Of a stretch of 32,654 bases of DNA, positions 8,384 through 16,120 are shown piece after piece. Source of the stretch: JBBCJT01 sp037190665 (GTDB lineage: Bacteria; Pseudomonadota; Alphaproteobacteria; Acetobacterales; Acetobacteraceae). The stretch is from NCBI GenBank assembly GCA_037190665.1, contig JBBCJT010000204.1:1-32654 (forward strand). The letters are read 5' to 3'. Position 1 is the first letter of the stretch, and each line of letters opens with the position of its first letter. Under the pieces are notes generated by a model, which was given only the letters and a program-made list of their open reading frames with translations, made no database searches and was not told the origin of the DNA. The translations under genes were made by a program, and so were the position numbers.

Positions 8384-8905
8384 ATGCTTGCAAACCTGAT
8401 CGCGCCGATCGTTCGCTGTTTCCCCCGCGTGGTGCGTGCGCGCCCGCGCGTCAGCGCGGCTGCCGTCACGCCCGTCGTGCGGCCGCTTGCGCGTATCATC
8501 GCGCGCCGGGCGCCGCGGATCGCGATGGTCTGCACCGTCACCGCGCTGCCGAGCGCCGCGCCGCTGTCGGCTCCCCCTGCTCCGCCGCCGGCGCCCGCGG
8601 CCATAGCCGCACCGCTGGCCGGGCCCGTGCCCCTGCCCTTCGGCATCGGCGCGTTCCCGCTTCTGCCGCCGGCATACTTCGCTGGCGGCTCCGGCGGCGG
8701 CAATCCGGGGTCGGGCCTGCCGCCGGACGTCCCGACGCCGTGGATCGTACCGCCGCCACCTCCCGCCCCCCCGCCGCCGCCGGAGGGCACCTTCACCCCG
8801 GTTCCGGAACCGGCATCCATGTTCGGAACCGGACTACTCGCGCTTCTGGGCGCGCTGTCGCTGGGCAGGCTGCGCAGGCGGGACGAGTCGGGCACCGTTG
8901 CCTGA
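8384..8905 (+). CDS. Small proline-rich PEP-CTERM sorting-domain protein
   Basis: A 173-residue protein ending in a classical PEP-CTERM tripartite signal: VPEPAS (Pro-Glu-Pro at 141-143), a hydrophobic segment (about 146-161) and an Arg cluster (RLRRR, 162-166). Exosortase cleaves such signals and moves the protein to the cell surface or matrix. The N-terminal 46 residues are unusually Arg-rich; a short hydrophobic stretch at 47-62 may complete a signal peptide. The middle is dominated by Pro, Ala and Gly with two poly-Pro tracts (about 64-72 and 123-133), so it is probably extended or disordered. No enzyme domain is seen. Exosortase genes are absent from the window. The nearby O-antigen-ligase-like gene fits the known genomic link between PEP-CTERM proteins and exopolysaccharide. 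Confidence 0.8.
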   Translation: MLANLIAPIVRCFPRVVRARPRVSAAAVTPVVRPLARIIARRAPRIAMVCTVTALPSAAPLSAPPAPPPAPAAIAAPLAGPVPLPFGIGAFPLLPPAYFAGGSGGGNPGSGLPPDVPTPWIVPPPPPAPPPPPEGTFTPVPEPASMFGTGLLALLGALSLGRLRRRDESGTVA

Positions 8906-9023
8906 GTTCTGAGTTCGTCGGCGTGGATGCGCGCTGACGGGGAAAGCGGGGCGCTAACTGCCCCGCTGCCAGCCGACAGCGCCTGATCCAACGTGGGGAC
9001 GGGCTACGGTCGCGCTTTGCGCC

Positions 9024-10121
9024 CTACGGCTTGTGGCCGATCACGGCGCCGTTCGCGCCGGGTGCGTCGAACCAGACCGTCTCGATATGCCGGAATCCGG
9101 CTTCCTCGAGCCACGCCGAATATTCGGCCGGCGTGTAGTTTCGCCCTTCCGTCTCGATCAGCATGTTGAGGCTCATCAGCGCTGCCGGCGCCGGCCCGGT
9201 CTTCTCGTCGTTGACGAGAAGCTCGCTGATGACGACTGCGCCGCCGCTCGGCAAAGCCTCGAAGGAGCGGCGCAGCAGGGCGCGGTTCTTCACCTCGTCC
9301 CAATCGTGCAGGATCATCGACAGGAGATGCACGTCGTGGTCCGCCGGAAGGCGGTCGAAGAAGGTGCCCCCGACGGTCTCGATGCGGTCGGCCAGGCCGG
9401 CCTCCGTGATTTTTCCCGCGGCGATCGCCGCCACATGCGGCAAGTCAAGAACGGTCGCTCGAAGTTCCGCGTGCTGCTTGCAAAGCTCGATGTCGCACGC
9501 GCCCGATCCGCCGCCGATGTCCAGGAGGCGGCGGAATTGACCGAGATCCACGGCTTCGCCGAGCTTGCGTGCGGTCATCGCGGAGAGCGAATGCATCGCT
9601 TCCCAGAAGAGCGCCAGCATCGTCGGGTCCTCGCCCTCGAAGATCGAGGATTGCACTGCCGGGTCCCATGTGGTTGGCCGGTTCGTGCGCAGCGCCTCCA
9701 CAAGCCTTCCCCAGCCCGCGTAGAGCCGCTTGTCGGCCATCTGCACGAAGCCGCCGAAGTAATACGGCTTCCCGCGCACGAGATAGGTTTCGCTCAACGG
9801 CGTATTGCGATATCGGCCGTCCGTTTGCTCCAGAAGTCCAAGCGCGGCGCAACCGGTCAACAGCATCTCGGCCGGGCGTGGGTGCAGGCCGAGCGCTTCC
9901 GCCAGCTCGGCACTCGTGACGCCGGCGCCGCCCGCAAGGCGGCTGAAGAGATCCAGCTCGTGCGCAGCGGCCAGGGTCTTGAAGGCCCAGAAGCCGGTGG
10001 AAAGCGCCATCAGCGGGACGGCAGAAGGAAGCTCCGGCGTGGCGATCGGCTGATCGACCGCTCCGGGCTGGCGGGCGAGTGTTGTCGTGCGCGCAGCAGC
10101 GCGCTGAAGATGGTTGAACAT
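9024..10121 (-). CDS. SAM-dependent O-methyltransferase (methyltransferase_2 / acetylserotonin-type)
   Basis: A 365-residue class I methyltransferase. An N-terminal winged-helix dimerisation domain (about residues 35-115) precedes the catalytic domain, with the SAM-binding DIGGGSG motif at 201-207 and the LHDWD motif at 271-275, whose His272 is the usual catalytic base in plant-type O-methyltransferases. Relatives include carotenoid, bacteriochlorophyll and polyketide O-methyltransferases, so a small phenolic or hydroxylated lipid substrate is likely; sequence does not settle which. The ATG at 10119-10121 is chosen because GGAGG lies 8 nt upstream. No pigment or polyketide genes flank it. It stands alone between a PEP-CTERM gene and tRNA-Lys, a position that would fit acquisition by transfer. 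Confidence 0.88.
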   Translation of the reverse strand: MFNHLQRAAARTTTLARQPGAVDQPIATPELPSAVPLMALSTGFWAFKTLAAAHELDLFSRLAGGAGVTSAELAEALGLHPRPAEMLLTGCAALGLLEQTDGRYRNTPLSETYLVRGKPYYFGGFVQMADKRLYAGWGRLVEALRTNRPTTWDPAVQSSIFEGEDPTMLALFWEAMHSLSAMTARKLGEAVDLGQFRRLLDIGGGSGACDIELCKQHAELRATVLDLPHVAAIAAGKITEAGLADRIETVGGTFFDRLPADHDVHLLSMILHDWDEVKNRALLRRSFEALPSGGAVVISELLVNDEKTGPAPAALMSLNMLIETEGRNYTPAEYSAWLEEAGFRHIETVWFDAPGANGAVIGHKP

Positions 10122-10367
10122 GGTGCAATCCTCCATGTTGGGTTTGCGGCTCAAGCCGCGCTGTATTCCCGGCGATGCGGGGTCCGAACACTTCCGCAAA
10201 TGCGGATGCAACCAGTGTTGCGGACTTCACGAACGTTCCAGCGCCTGTCGCAGTTCGCCGTGAGCGCGGTCCCTCAGGCCGGGATCATTCCGGGGTATGA
10301 CGCCGTTCACACGGCCCGCATCGAAGTGCGCGCGCGTTGGCTCCGCCCCTGTTTTCTACAATGAGCC

Positions 10368-10396
10368 AACTGTCCAGGTTGCTCTTTTGGACAGTT
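10368..10396. repeat. Perfect 9-bp inverted repeat with 11-nt spacer
   Basis: AACTGTCCA (10368-10376) and TGGACAGTT (10388-10396) are exact reverse complements. It lies 22 nt beyond the tRNA-Lys 3' end and about 250 nt upstream of the methyltransferase start. No T-run follows on either strand, so it looks more like a dimeric repressor site than a terminator. The rest of 10122-10417 holds no gene that I can support; an 8-nt GAACGTTC palindrome is also present near 10228. Confidence 0.45.
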
Positions 10397-10417
10397 CTTC
10401 CAAGCGTTTGATTTAAT

Positions 10418-10493
10418 TGGTGAGCCCGGTGGGACTCGAACCCACGACCCCATGATTAAAAGTCACGTGCTCTACCGGCTGAGCTACGGGCTC
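10418..10493 (-). tRNA. tRNA-Lys, anticodon UUU
   Basis: A complete 76-nt cloverleaf including an encoded CCA end (10418-10420). The acceptor stem GAGCCCG pairs with CGGGCTC, the D-stem GCTC with GAGC, the anticodon stem CGTGA with TCATG (one G-U), and the T-stem GTGGG with CCCAC around TTCGAGT. The anticodon loop CTTTTAA places TTT at positions 34-36, so it reads Lys codons AAA/AAG. Confidence 0.97.
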
Positions 10494-10504
10494 CCGACCC
10501 GGGC

Positions 10505-10533
10505 GGCGTAAGGCCCGCCGCCCGGCCAGTCAA
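10505..10533 (-). promoter_or_regulatory. Candidate promoter for tRNA-Lys
   Basis: On the minus strand TTGACT (10533-10528) is followed after 17 nt by TACGCC (10510-10505), which would start transcription a few bases before the tRNA 5' end. A perfect 9-bp GC hairpin (arms 10499-10507 and 10517-10525) overlaps it; this may instead be a weak terminator for the upstream isomerase gene. Confidence 0.4.
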
Positions 10534-10545
10534 CGCGGGGGAAGT

Positions 10546-11121
10546 CTACTCCCTGACGTCCGCCGCGATGCGCGCGCGCACGATCCGGTCCGGGTTCTGC
10601 ACCATGCCGGACTGGCCCGAGCCGCGCTTGATCTTGTCCACGTACTCCATGCCGCGGATCACGCGGCCCCAGATCGTGTACTGGCCATCGAGCGATTCAG
10701 CGGGTGCGAACATGATGAAGAACTGGCTGTTCGCCGAATTCGGGTTCGAGGTGCGCGCAGCGCCCACGGTTCCGCGCAGGAAGCGCGCGCGGTTCGGCGG
10801 GCTGAACTCGGCGGGCAGGTCGGCATAACCCTGGTCGCGCGCGCCGCCGGTGCCGGTGCCGGTCGGGTCGCCGCCCTGGGCCATGAAGCCCTCGATCACA
10901 CGATGGAACGGCGTGTTGTCGTAGAAGCCCTTGCGCACCAGCTCCTTCACCCGCTCGACATGCTTGGGTGCAAGGTCAGGGCGCAACTCGATCACCACGC
11001 GCCCGTCCTTGAGGTCCAGGTACAGCGTGTTCTCGGGATTGGCCTGCGCTTCAGCGGTGTCCGTCTCGGCCATGAGCACTCCGGCGATAAGGGTTGCGGC
11101 GATCAGCGTCCGTCGATTCAT
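10546..11121 (-). CDS. Exported cyclophilin-type peptidylprolyl isomerase
   Basis: A 191-residue cyclophilin that catalyses cis-trans isomerisation of X-Pro bonds. A signal peptide (residues 1-25, ending in AEA) points to the periplasm. Catalytic-site segments are conserved: FHRVIEGFMAQGGD with the active-site Arg, and SQFFIMF; the residue contacting cyclosporin is Trp in the YTIWG motif. The length is typical of the short bacterial PpiA/PpiB form. A strong AAAGGAG ribosome binding site precedes the ATG. It lies 17 nt downstream of coaD, which follows gyrA, so the three form a probable operon; this order is common in Alphaproteobacteria. A role in folding envelope proteins is inferred from the signal peptide. 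Confidence 0.93.
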   Translation of the reverse strand: MNRRTLIAATLIAGVLMAETDTAEAQANPENTLYLDLKDGRVVIELRPDLAPKHVERVKELVRKGFYDNTPFHRVIEGFMAQGGDPTGTGTGGARDQGYADLPAEFSPPNRARFLRGTVGAARTSNPNSANSQFFIMFAPAESLDGQYTIWGRVIRGMEYVDKIKRGSGQSGMVQNPDRIVRARIAADVRE

Positions 11122-11138
11122 GGCGGACTCCTTTCCTC

Positions 11139-11645
11139 TCAGATCTTGCGGCGCACGCGCGCCATCGTGCGGTCGAGCGTGAGCTTCGGCACGAAGCTGG
11201 AAATATCCCCGCCCATCCGCGCGATCTCCTTCACGAGGCGGGAGGCGATGAACTGGTGCGTCTCGCTCGCCATCAGGAACACGGTCTCGATGGCGGGATC
11301 AAGACGGTGGTTCATGCCCGCCATCTGGAACTCGTAGTCGAAGTCGGAGACCGCGCGCAGCCCGCGCACGATCATCCGTGCGCCCTGCGCACGGGCGAAA
11401 TCGACCAGCAGCCCCTCGAACGGCACCACGTCGATCACCGCGCCGGACCCGGCGGCCAGGGCCGCCGTCTCCGCGCGCACCAGATCCACGCGCTCCTTCA
11501 GCGGGAACAGCGGCTCCTTGCCGATGTTGATGGCGACACCCACCACCAGCCGGTCGAGCAACCGCGCCGCCCGGCCGATGATGTCGAGATGGCCGTTGGT
11601 CACCGGATCGAAGGTGCCCGGATACACACCCACACGCTCAGGCAT
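11139..11645 (-). CDS. coaD: Phosphopantetheine adenylyltransferase
   Basis: A 168-residue CoaD, which transfers AMP from ATP to 4'-phosphopantetheine to give dephospho-CoA, the penultimate step of coenzyme A synthesis in the cytoplasm. The nucleotidyltransferase motif TNGH (residues 16-19) follows the YPGTFDPVT strand; RGLRAVSDFDYE and the C-terminal ISS segment are also conserved. The ATG at 11643-11645 overlaps the gyrA stop by 8 nt and gives the family's usual N-terminus; an upstream in-frame ATG six codons earlier lies inside gyrA and is less likely. It is translationally coupled to gyrA, with the isomerase gene 17 nt downstream. Confidence 0.96.
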   Translation of the reverse strand: MPERVGVYPGTFDPVTNGHLDIIGRAARLLDRLVVGVAINIGKEPLFPLKERVDLVRAETAALAAGSGAVIDVVPFEGLLVDFARAQGARMIVRGLRAVSDFDYEFQMAGMNHRLDPAIETVFLMASETHQFIASRLVKEIARMGGDISSFVPKLTLDRTMARVRRKI

Positions 11646-14358
11646 CGGCGGCAGGCTCCGCATCCTCGTCCAGCACCCGGAACACGCTGGTCACCCGCTC
11701 GTTGTCGTCGAGGCGGAACAGCATCACGCCCTGCGCCGTGCGCCCGGTGCGCCGCACCTGGTCGGCCGGCAGGCGGATCAGCCGCCCGCCATCGGTCACC
11801 AGCATCACGTCGTCGCCGCGCCGCACCGGGAAGGTGGCCGCCACCTCGCGGCCCGTCCGCGCGCTGAGCGTGATGTTCGCGATGCCCTGCCCGCCGCGGC
11901 CGGTGACGCGGTAGTCGTAGGCGGAGGTGCGCTTGCCGAAGCCGAGATCGGTGACAGTCAGCAGCGTCTGCTCCGCCGCCTCCATCTCCTCGAACCGCTC
12001 GGCGGACAGCGCCCGCTCCTCGATCACCTCGTCGCTGTCGTCCGCCACGCCTTCCGGATCCTCCGGGCTGGCGTTGCGACGCTTGAGCGCGGCGGCCTTC
12101 AGATAGGCGACACGCTCGCTCGCATCGGCCTCGACATGGCGCAGCACGGACAGCGCGATCACCTCGTCGCCCTTCGCCAGCCGGATGCCGCGCACGCCGG
12201 AACTGTCGCGCCCGGCGAACACGCGCAGCGTGCCGGCATCTGCGACGAAGCGGATGCACTTGCCCTGGCGGGAGGCGAGGAAGATGTCGTCGCCCTCGCG
12301 GCAGGTCTCGACACCGATCAGCCGGTCGCCCTCGCCCAGCTTCATCGCGATCAGGCCGGAGGAGCGCACGTTGCGGAAATCCGACAGCCGGTTGCGCCGC
12401 ACCCCGCCAGAGGCGGTGGCGAAGACAAGGTGCAGGTTCTGCCACAGGCTCTCATCCTGCGGCAGCGGCAGCACGGCGGTGATCCCCTCGCCTTCCGCGA
12501 GCGGCAGGAAGCCGCGCAGCCCGCGCCCCCGCGCGGCCGGGCCGGCTTCCGGCAGGCGCCAGACCTTCTCGCGATAGGCCATGCCGCGGGAGGAGAAGAA
12601 CAGCACCCATTGATGCGTGTGCGCGTTGAAGCTGCGCGTGACCGCATCGTCCTGCCGCATCCCCGCCGCCGAGCGCCCGCGCCCGCCACGGTTCTGCGCG
12701 CGGAACACATCCAGCGCCGTGCGCTTGATGTAGCCCGCCTGGGTCATGGTCACGACCATGCGCGCCGGTTCGATCAGGCTCTCGTCGTCGAGATCGGCCT
12801 CGGAGTCCTCGATCGTGGTCATGCGCGGCGTGGCGATCTCGGCACGCACCGCGATCAGCTCCGCCTCCATGACCTCCATGCGACGGATGCGGCTCGCGAG
12901 GATCTCCAGCAGCTCGCGGATGCGGCCAGCGACCTCCTCCAGCTCGGCGGCGATCTTCTCGCGCTCGAGCCCGGTCAGCCGCTGCAGCCGCAGTTCCAGG
13001 ATGCCCCGCGCCTGCGCCTCGGTCAGCCGCACCGTGCCGGACTGGATCACGTTGCCCGGATCGTCGATGAGCGCGAGCAGCGGGGCGACATCGGCGGCCG
13101 GCCAGTCGCGCGCCATCAGCGCCGCGCGTGCCGCCGCCGCGTCCGGGCTCTCGCGGATCAGCCGGATCACCTCGTCGATATTCGCGACCGCGATCGCGAG
13201 CCCGATCAGCAGATGCCCGCGCTCGCGCGCCTTGTTCAGATCGAAGCGGGCGCGGCGGAGGATGACCTCCTCGCGGAAAGCGATGAAGGACAGCAGCGCG
13301 TCCCTCAGCCCCAGCAGTCGCGGGCGGCCGCCATCCAGCGCCAGCATGTTCACGCCGAAGCCGATCTGAAGCTGCGTCATGCGGTAGAGCTGGTTCAGCA
13401 CCACCTCCGCCGTTGCCTCGCGCTTCAGCTCGATCACCACGCGCACGCCGTCGCGGTCGCTCTCGTCGCGCAGGTCGGCGATGCCCTCGATCTCCTTGGC
13501 GCGCACCAGTTCGGCGATGCGCTCCAGAAGCGTGGACTTGTTCACCTGATACGGGATCTCGGTGACGACGATCGCCTCGCGGTCCTTGCGGATCGTCTCG
13601 ATCGTGGACTTCGCGCGCAGCACGATCGACCCGCGCCCGCCCTCGAAGGCACTGCGGATGCCGGAGCGGCCGATGATCGACCCGCCGGTGGGGAAGTCCG
13701 GGCCGGGGCACAGCTCCATCAGCGCCTCGAGAGGCGTTTCCGCATCGCGCACCAGCGCGAGCGTGGCGTCGATGATCTCGCCCGGGTTGTGCGTGGGGAT
13801 GTTGGTCGCCATCCCGACCGCGATGCCGCTCGCGCCGTTCACCAGCAGGTTGGGGAACTGCGCCGGCAGCACCCGCGGCTCATCCTCGCTCTCGTCGTAG
13901 TTGGGCTGGAAATCGACCGTGTCCTTGTCGATATCGCCCAGCAGGAAGCCCGACGCGCGCGCGAGGCGCACTTCGGTGTAGCGCATCGCCGCCGGCGGAT
14001 CGCCGTCCATCGAGCCGAAATTGCCCTGCCCGTCGATCAGCAGGGTGCGCATCGAGAAAGGCTGCGCCATGCGCACCAGCGCGTCGTAGATCGAGGCATC
14101 GCCGTGCGGGTGGTACTTACCCATCACGTCGCCGACCACGCGGGCGGATTTGCGGTAGGCCTTGTCGTGCGTGTAGCCCGCTTCCTGCATCGCATACAGG
14201 ATGCGCCGGTGCACCGGCTTCAGCCCGTCGCGCGCATCGGGCAGCGCGCGCGCGACGATCACGCTCATTGCATAATCGAGGTAGGAGCGGCGCATCTCCT
14301 CCTCGAGCATCACGGGCTGCAGGTCCTCGGGCGGACCGCCTTCGGTCGCGTCGCTCAA
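11638..14358 (-). CDS. gyrA: DNA gyrase subunit A
   Basis: A 906-residue GyrA. With GyrB it introduces negative supercoils; GyrA makes the double-strand break through Tyr127 (in RYTEV). The C-terminal beta-pinwheel carries a GyrA box (QNRGGRG), separating it from ParC. The quinolone-determining region reads HGDASIYD at residues 85-92, with Ala88 where Escherichia coli has Ser83 and Asp92 at the Asp87 position. The start is a TTG at 14356-14358 with AGGAA about 7 nt upstream; this gives the standard N-terminus ahead of RRSYLDYAMSVIV. A promoter-like pair lies 70-98 nt upstream. Two genes, coaD and the isomerase, follow. Confidence 0.97.
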   Translation of the reverse strand: MSDATEGGPPEDLQPVMLEEEMRRSYLDYAMSVIVARALPDARDGLKPVHRRILYAMQEAGYTHDKAYRKSARVVGDVMGKYHPHGDASIYDALVRMAQPFSMRTLLIDGQGNFGSMDGDPPAAMRYTEVRLARASGFLLGDIDKDTVDFQPNYDESEDEPRVLPAQFPNLLVNGASGIAVGMATNIPTHNPGEIIDATLALVRDAETPLEALMELCPGPDFPTGGSIIGRSGIRSAFEGGRGSIVLRAKSTIETIRKDREAIVVTEIPYQVNKSTLLERIAELVRAKEIEGIADLRDESDRDGVRVVIELKREATAEVVLNQLYRMTQLQIGFGVNMLALDGGRPRLLGLRDALLSFIAFREEVILRRARFDLNKARERGHLLIGLAIAVANIDEVIRLIRESPDAAAARAALMARDWPAADVAPLLALIDDPGNVIQSGTVRLTEAQARGILELRLQRLTGLEREKIAAELEEVAGRIRELLEILASRIRRMEVMEAELIAVRAEIATPRMTTIEDSEADLDDESLIEPARMVVTMTQAGYIKRTALDVFRAQNRGGRGRSAAGMRQDDAVTRSFNAHTHQWVLFFSSRGMAYREKVWRLPEAGPAARGRGLRGFLPLAEGEGITAVLPLPQDESLWQNLHLVFATASGGVRRNRLSDFRNVRSSGLIAMKLGEGDRLIGVETCREGDDIFLASRQGKCIRFVADAGTLRVFAGRDSSGVRGIRLAKGDEVIALSVLRHVEADASERVAYLKAAALKRRNASPEDPEGVADDSDEVIEERALSAERFEEMEAAEQTLLTVTDLGFGKRTSAYDYRVTGRGGQGIANITLSARTGREVAATFPVRRGDDVMLVTDGGRLIRLPADQVRRTGRTAQGVMLFRLDDNERVTSVFRVLDEDAEPAADA

Positions 14359-14427
14359 AACTCGTTCCTAGTGGTGGACCCCGGCGGCAGCGCAGGCGCC
14401 GATTCGCCCGGGCGGATGGGCTGGTTG

Positions 14428-14456
14428 CTTATAGGCCGGCGGGGCCCGGAGGGCAA
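14428..14456 (-). promoter_or_regulatory. Candidate gyrA promoter
   Basis: On the minus strand TTGCCC (14456-14451) is separated by 17 nt from TATAAG (14433-14428), a good sigma-70-type pair. It would place the transcript start about 60 nt ahead of the TTG start codon of gyrA. Confidence 0.5.
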
Positions 14457-14483
14457 AATCGCCCGCGCCGGCCCGGCCCGTGG

Positions 14484-14521
14484 TTGACGGCCCTGCCGAC
14501 CCTCCGGAAGCTTTCCGTCAA
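14484..14521. repeat. Nested inverted repeats upstream of the substrate-binding protein gene
   Basis: TTGACGG (14484-14490) and CCGTCAA (14515-14521) are exact reverse complements 24 nt apart. Inside and overlapping the right arm, CGGAA-GCT-TTCCG (14505-14517) forms a second palindrome. The pair sits 24 nt before the ATG of the binding-protein gene and is a candidate operator or leader hairpin for the amidase cluster. Confidence 0.35.
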
Positions 14522-14545
14522 CAGCACAATATCGGGACGAAATTC

Positions 14546-16120
14546 ATGCAGCGCCGTTCGCTCCTGCAGGCCACCGCCCTTGGCCTCGCCGCCCCCTCCC
14601 TCGTCCGCGCGCAATCCTCCCGCGTGCTGCGCTTCGTGCCGCAGGCGGACATCGCCATCGTCGACCCGCACAGCACCACCGGGCTGGTGACCCGCAACCA
14701 CGCCTATCTGGTCTTCGACACGCTGTATGGCGTGGACAAGGACTTCAAGATCCAGCCCCAGATGGTCGAGGGCCATGTCGTCGAGGACGACGGCAAGAAG
14801 TGGACGATGACCCTCCGCGAGGGGCTGAAGTTCCACGACGGCGAGCCGGTGCGCGGCCGCGACGTGGTCGCCTCCATCGTCCGCTGGAAGGAGCGCAATA
14901 CCTTTGCGAACGCCATGTTCGCGGTGGTGGACGAGCTGTCCTCGCCGTCGGACCGGGTGATCGTCTGGAAGCTGAAGCGCCCCTTCCCGATGCTGCCGGA
15001 GGTGCTGGGCAACTCCTCCTCCCCGGTCGCGGCGATCATGCCGGAGCGCCTGGCCAAGACCGATATCGCCACGCTCCTGAACGAGATGGTCGGTTCCGGC
15101 CCGTTCCGCTTCGTCGCGGACGAGCGCATTCCCGGCTCGCGCACCGTCTACGCGAAGTTCGACGGCTACGTGCCGCGCCAGGAGGCGCCGAGCCTGCTCG
15201 CCGGCGGCAAGGTGGCGAACGTCGATCGCATCGAGTGGCTGAACCTGCCCGACGCCTCGACCGCCGCGGCCGCGCTGACCCGCGGCGAGATCGACTGGTG
15301 GGAGCAGCCGCCATCGGACCTGCTGCCCGTGGTCGGCCGCGCGCGCGGGATCAAGGTCGAGGTGCTGGACAAGCTGGGCGCCATCGCCTGCCTGCGGCCC
15401 AACCACACCCAGCCGCCCTTCAACAGCGCCGCCATCCGCCGCGCGCTGCTGCCCGCGATCAGCCAGACCGACACGATGACGGCGGTGGCCGGCACCGACC
15501 GGCAGTTGTGGCGCGACGGCGTGGGCTACTTCGCGCCGGGCTCGCCCATGGCCAACGACGTGGGGCTGGAGGCGCTGACCGCCCCGCGCGACATCAACGC
15601 CGCCAGGCGCGCGCTGGAGGCGGCCGGCTACAAGGGCGAGAAGGTGCTGCTGATGGCGCCGACCGACTTCGCCTCCATCACCGCGATGAGCGAGGTCACC
15701 GCCGACACGTTCCGCCGCATCGGGCTGAACGTGGACTACGCGGCGATGGACTGGGGCTCGATGCTGCGGCGGATGGCCAACCGGGACGACCCGGCGAAGG
15801 GCGGCTACAGCATCTTCTGCACCTACTCGCTGGGCGTGACGCACATGAACCCCGCCACGCACAATTTCCTGCGCGGATCGGGCGACCGCGCCACCTTCGG
15901 CTGGCCCGACATCCCGCAGATGGAGGCGCTGCGCGACGAGTGGCTGTTCAGCTCCGACCCGGACGCCAACCAGCGCATCGGGCGCGAGATGCAGAAGCTC
16001 GCCTTCGAGCACGTGCCCTACATCCCGCTCGGCCAGTTCTACCAGCCGACCGCCTATCGCGACCGCATCTCCGGCCTGCTGGAAGGCGCGCCACTGTTCT
16101 GGAACCTCAAGCTCGCCTGA
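14546..16120 (+). CDS. ABC transporter substrate-binding protein, peptide/nickel family 5
   Basis: A 524-residue extracytoplasmic solute-binding protein of the SBP_bac_5 family (dipeptide, oligopeptide, nickel and related ligands). The N-terminus MQRRSLLQATALGLAAPSL is a Tat-like signal ending near Ala22. The mature part begins with LRFVPQADIAIVDPH and contains family hallmarks such as the MVEGHVVEDDGKKWTMTLREG region and DGEPVRGRDVVAS. The ATG at 14546 is chosen to give the signal peptide an unextended n-region. No permease or ATPase gene is adjacent. Its stop codon overlaps the start of a dimethylformamidase-like gene by one base (TGATG), so the two are translationally coupled and probably act on the same compound. 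The ligand is not identifiable from sequence. Confidence 0.9.
   Translation: MQRRSLLQATALGLAAPSLVRAQSSRVLRFVPQADIAIVDPHSTTGLVTRNHAYLVFDTLYGVDKDFKIQPQMVEGHVVEDDGKKWTMTLREGLKFHDGEPVRGRDVVASIVRWKERNTFANAMFAVVDELSSPSDRVIVWKLKRPFPMLPEVLGNSSSPVAAIMPERLAKTDIATLLNEMVGSGPFRFVADERIPGSRTVYAKFDGYVPRQEAPSLLAGGKVANVDRIEWLNLPDASTAAAALTRGEIDWWEQPPSDLLPVVGRARGIKVEVLDKLGAIACLRPNHTQPPFNSAAIRRALLPAISQTDTMTAVAGTDRQLWRDGVGYFAPGSPMANDVGLEALTAPRDINAARRALEAAGYKGEKVLLMAPTDFASITAMSEVTADTFRRIGLNVDYAAMDWGSMLRRMANRDDPAKGGYSIFCTYSLGVTHMNPATHNFLRGSGDRATFGWPDIPQMEALRDEWLFSSDPDANQRIGREMQKLAFEHVPYIPLGQFYQPTAYRDRISGLLEGAPLFWNLKLA

Noticed and set aside
8272..8991. A 239-residue Gly/Ala/Arg-rich frame on the minus strand over the PEP-CTERM gene
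   Set aside because: Its glycine runs are only the antisense of the proline tracts. The plus-strand frame has a ribosome binding site and an exact sorting signal.
10226..10235. GAACGTTC palindrome upstream of the methyltransferase as a LexA site
   Set aside because: The half-sites abut instead of being separated by 7 nt in direct orientation, so it does not fit the alphaproteobacterial LexA pattern.
11518..14487. A 989-residue open frame on the plus strand, antisense to gyrA
   Set aside because: Its translation is dominated by His, Arg, Gln and Asp with no family signal, typical of the mirror frame of a GC-rich gene; gyrA on the other strand has unmistakable motifs throughout.
14429..16012. 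A 527-residue antisense frame over the substrate-binding protein gene
   Set aside because: No signal peptide, domain or ribosome binding site; composition typical of a mirror frame, and the sense gene has a clear signal peptide and family motifs.
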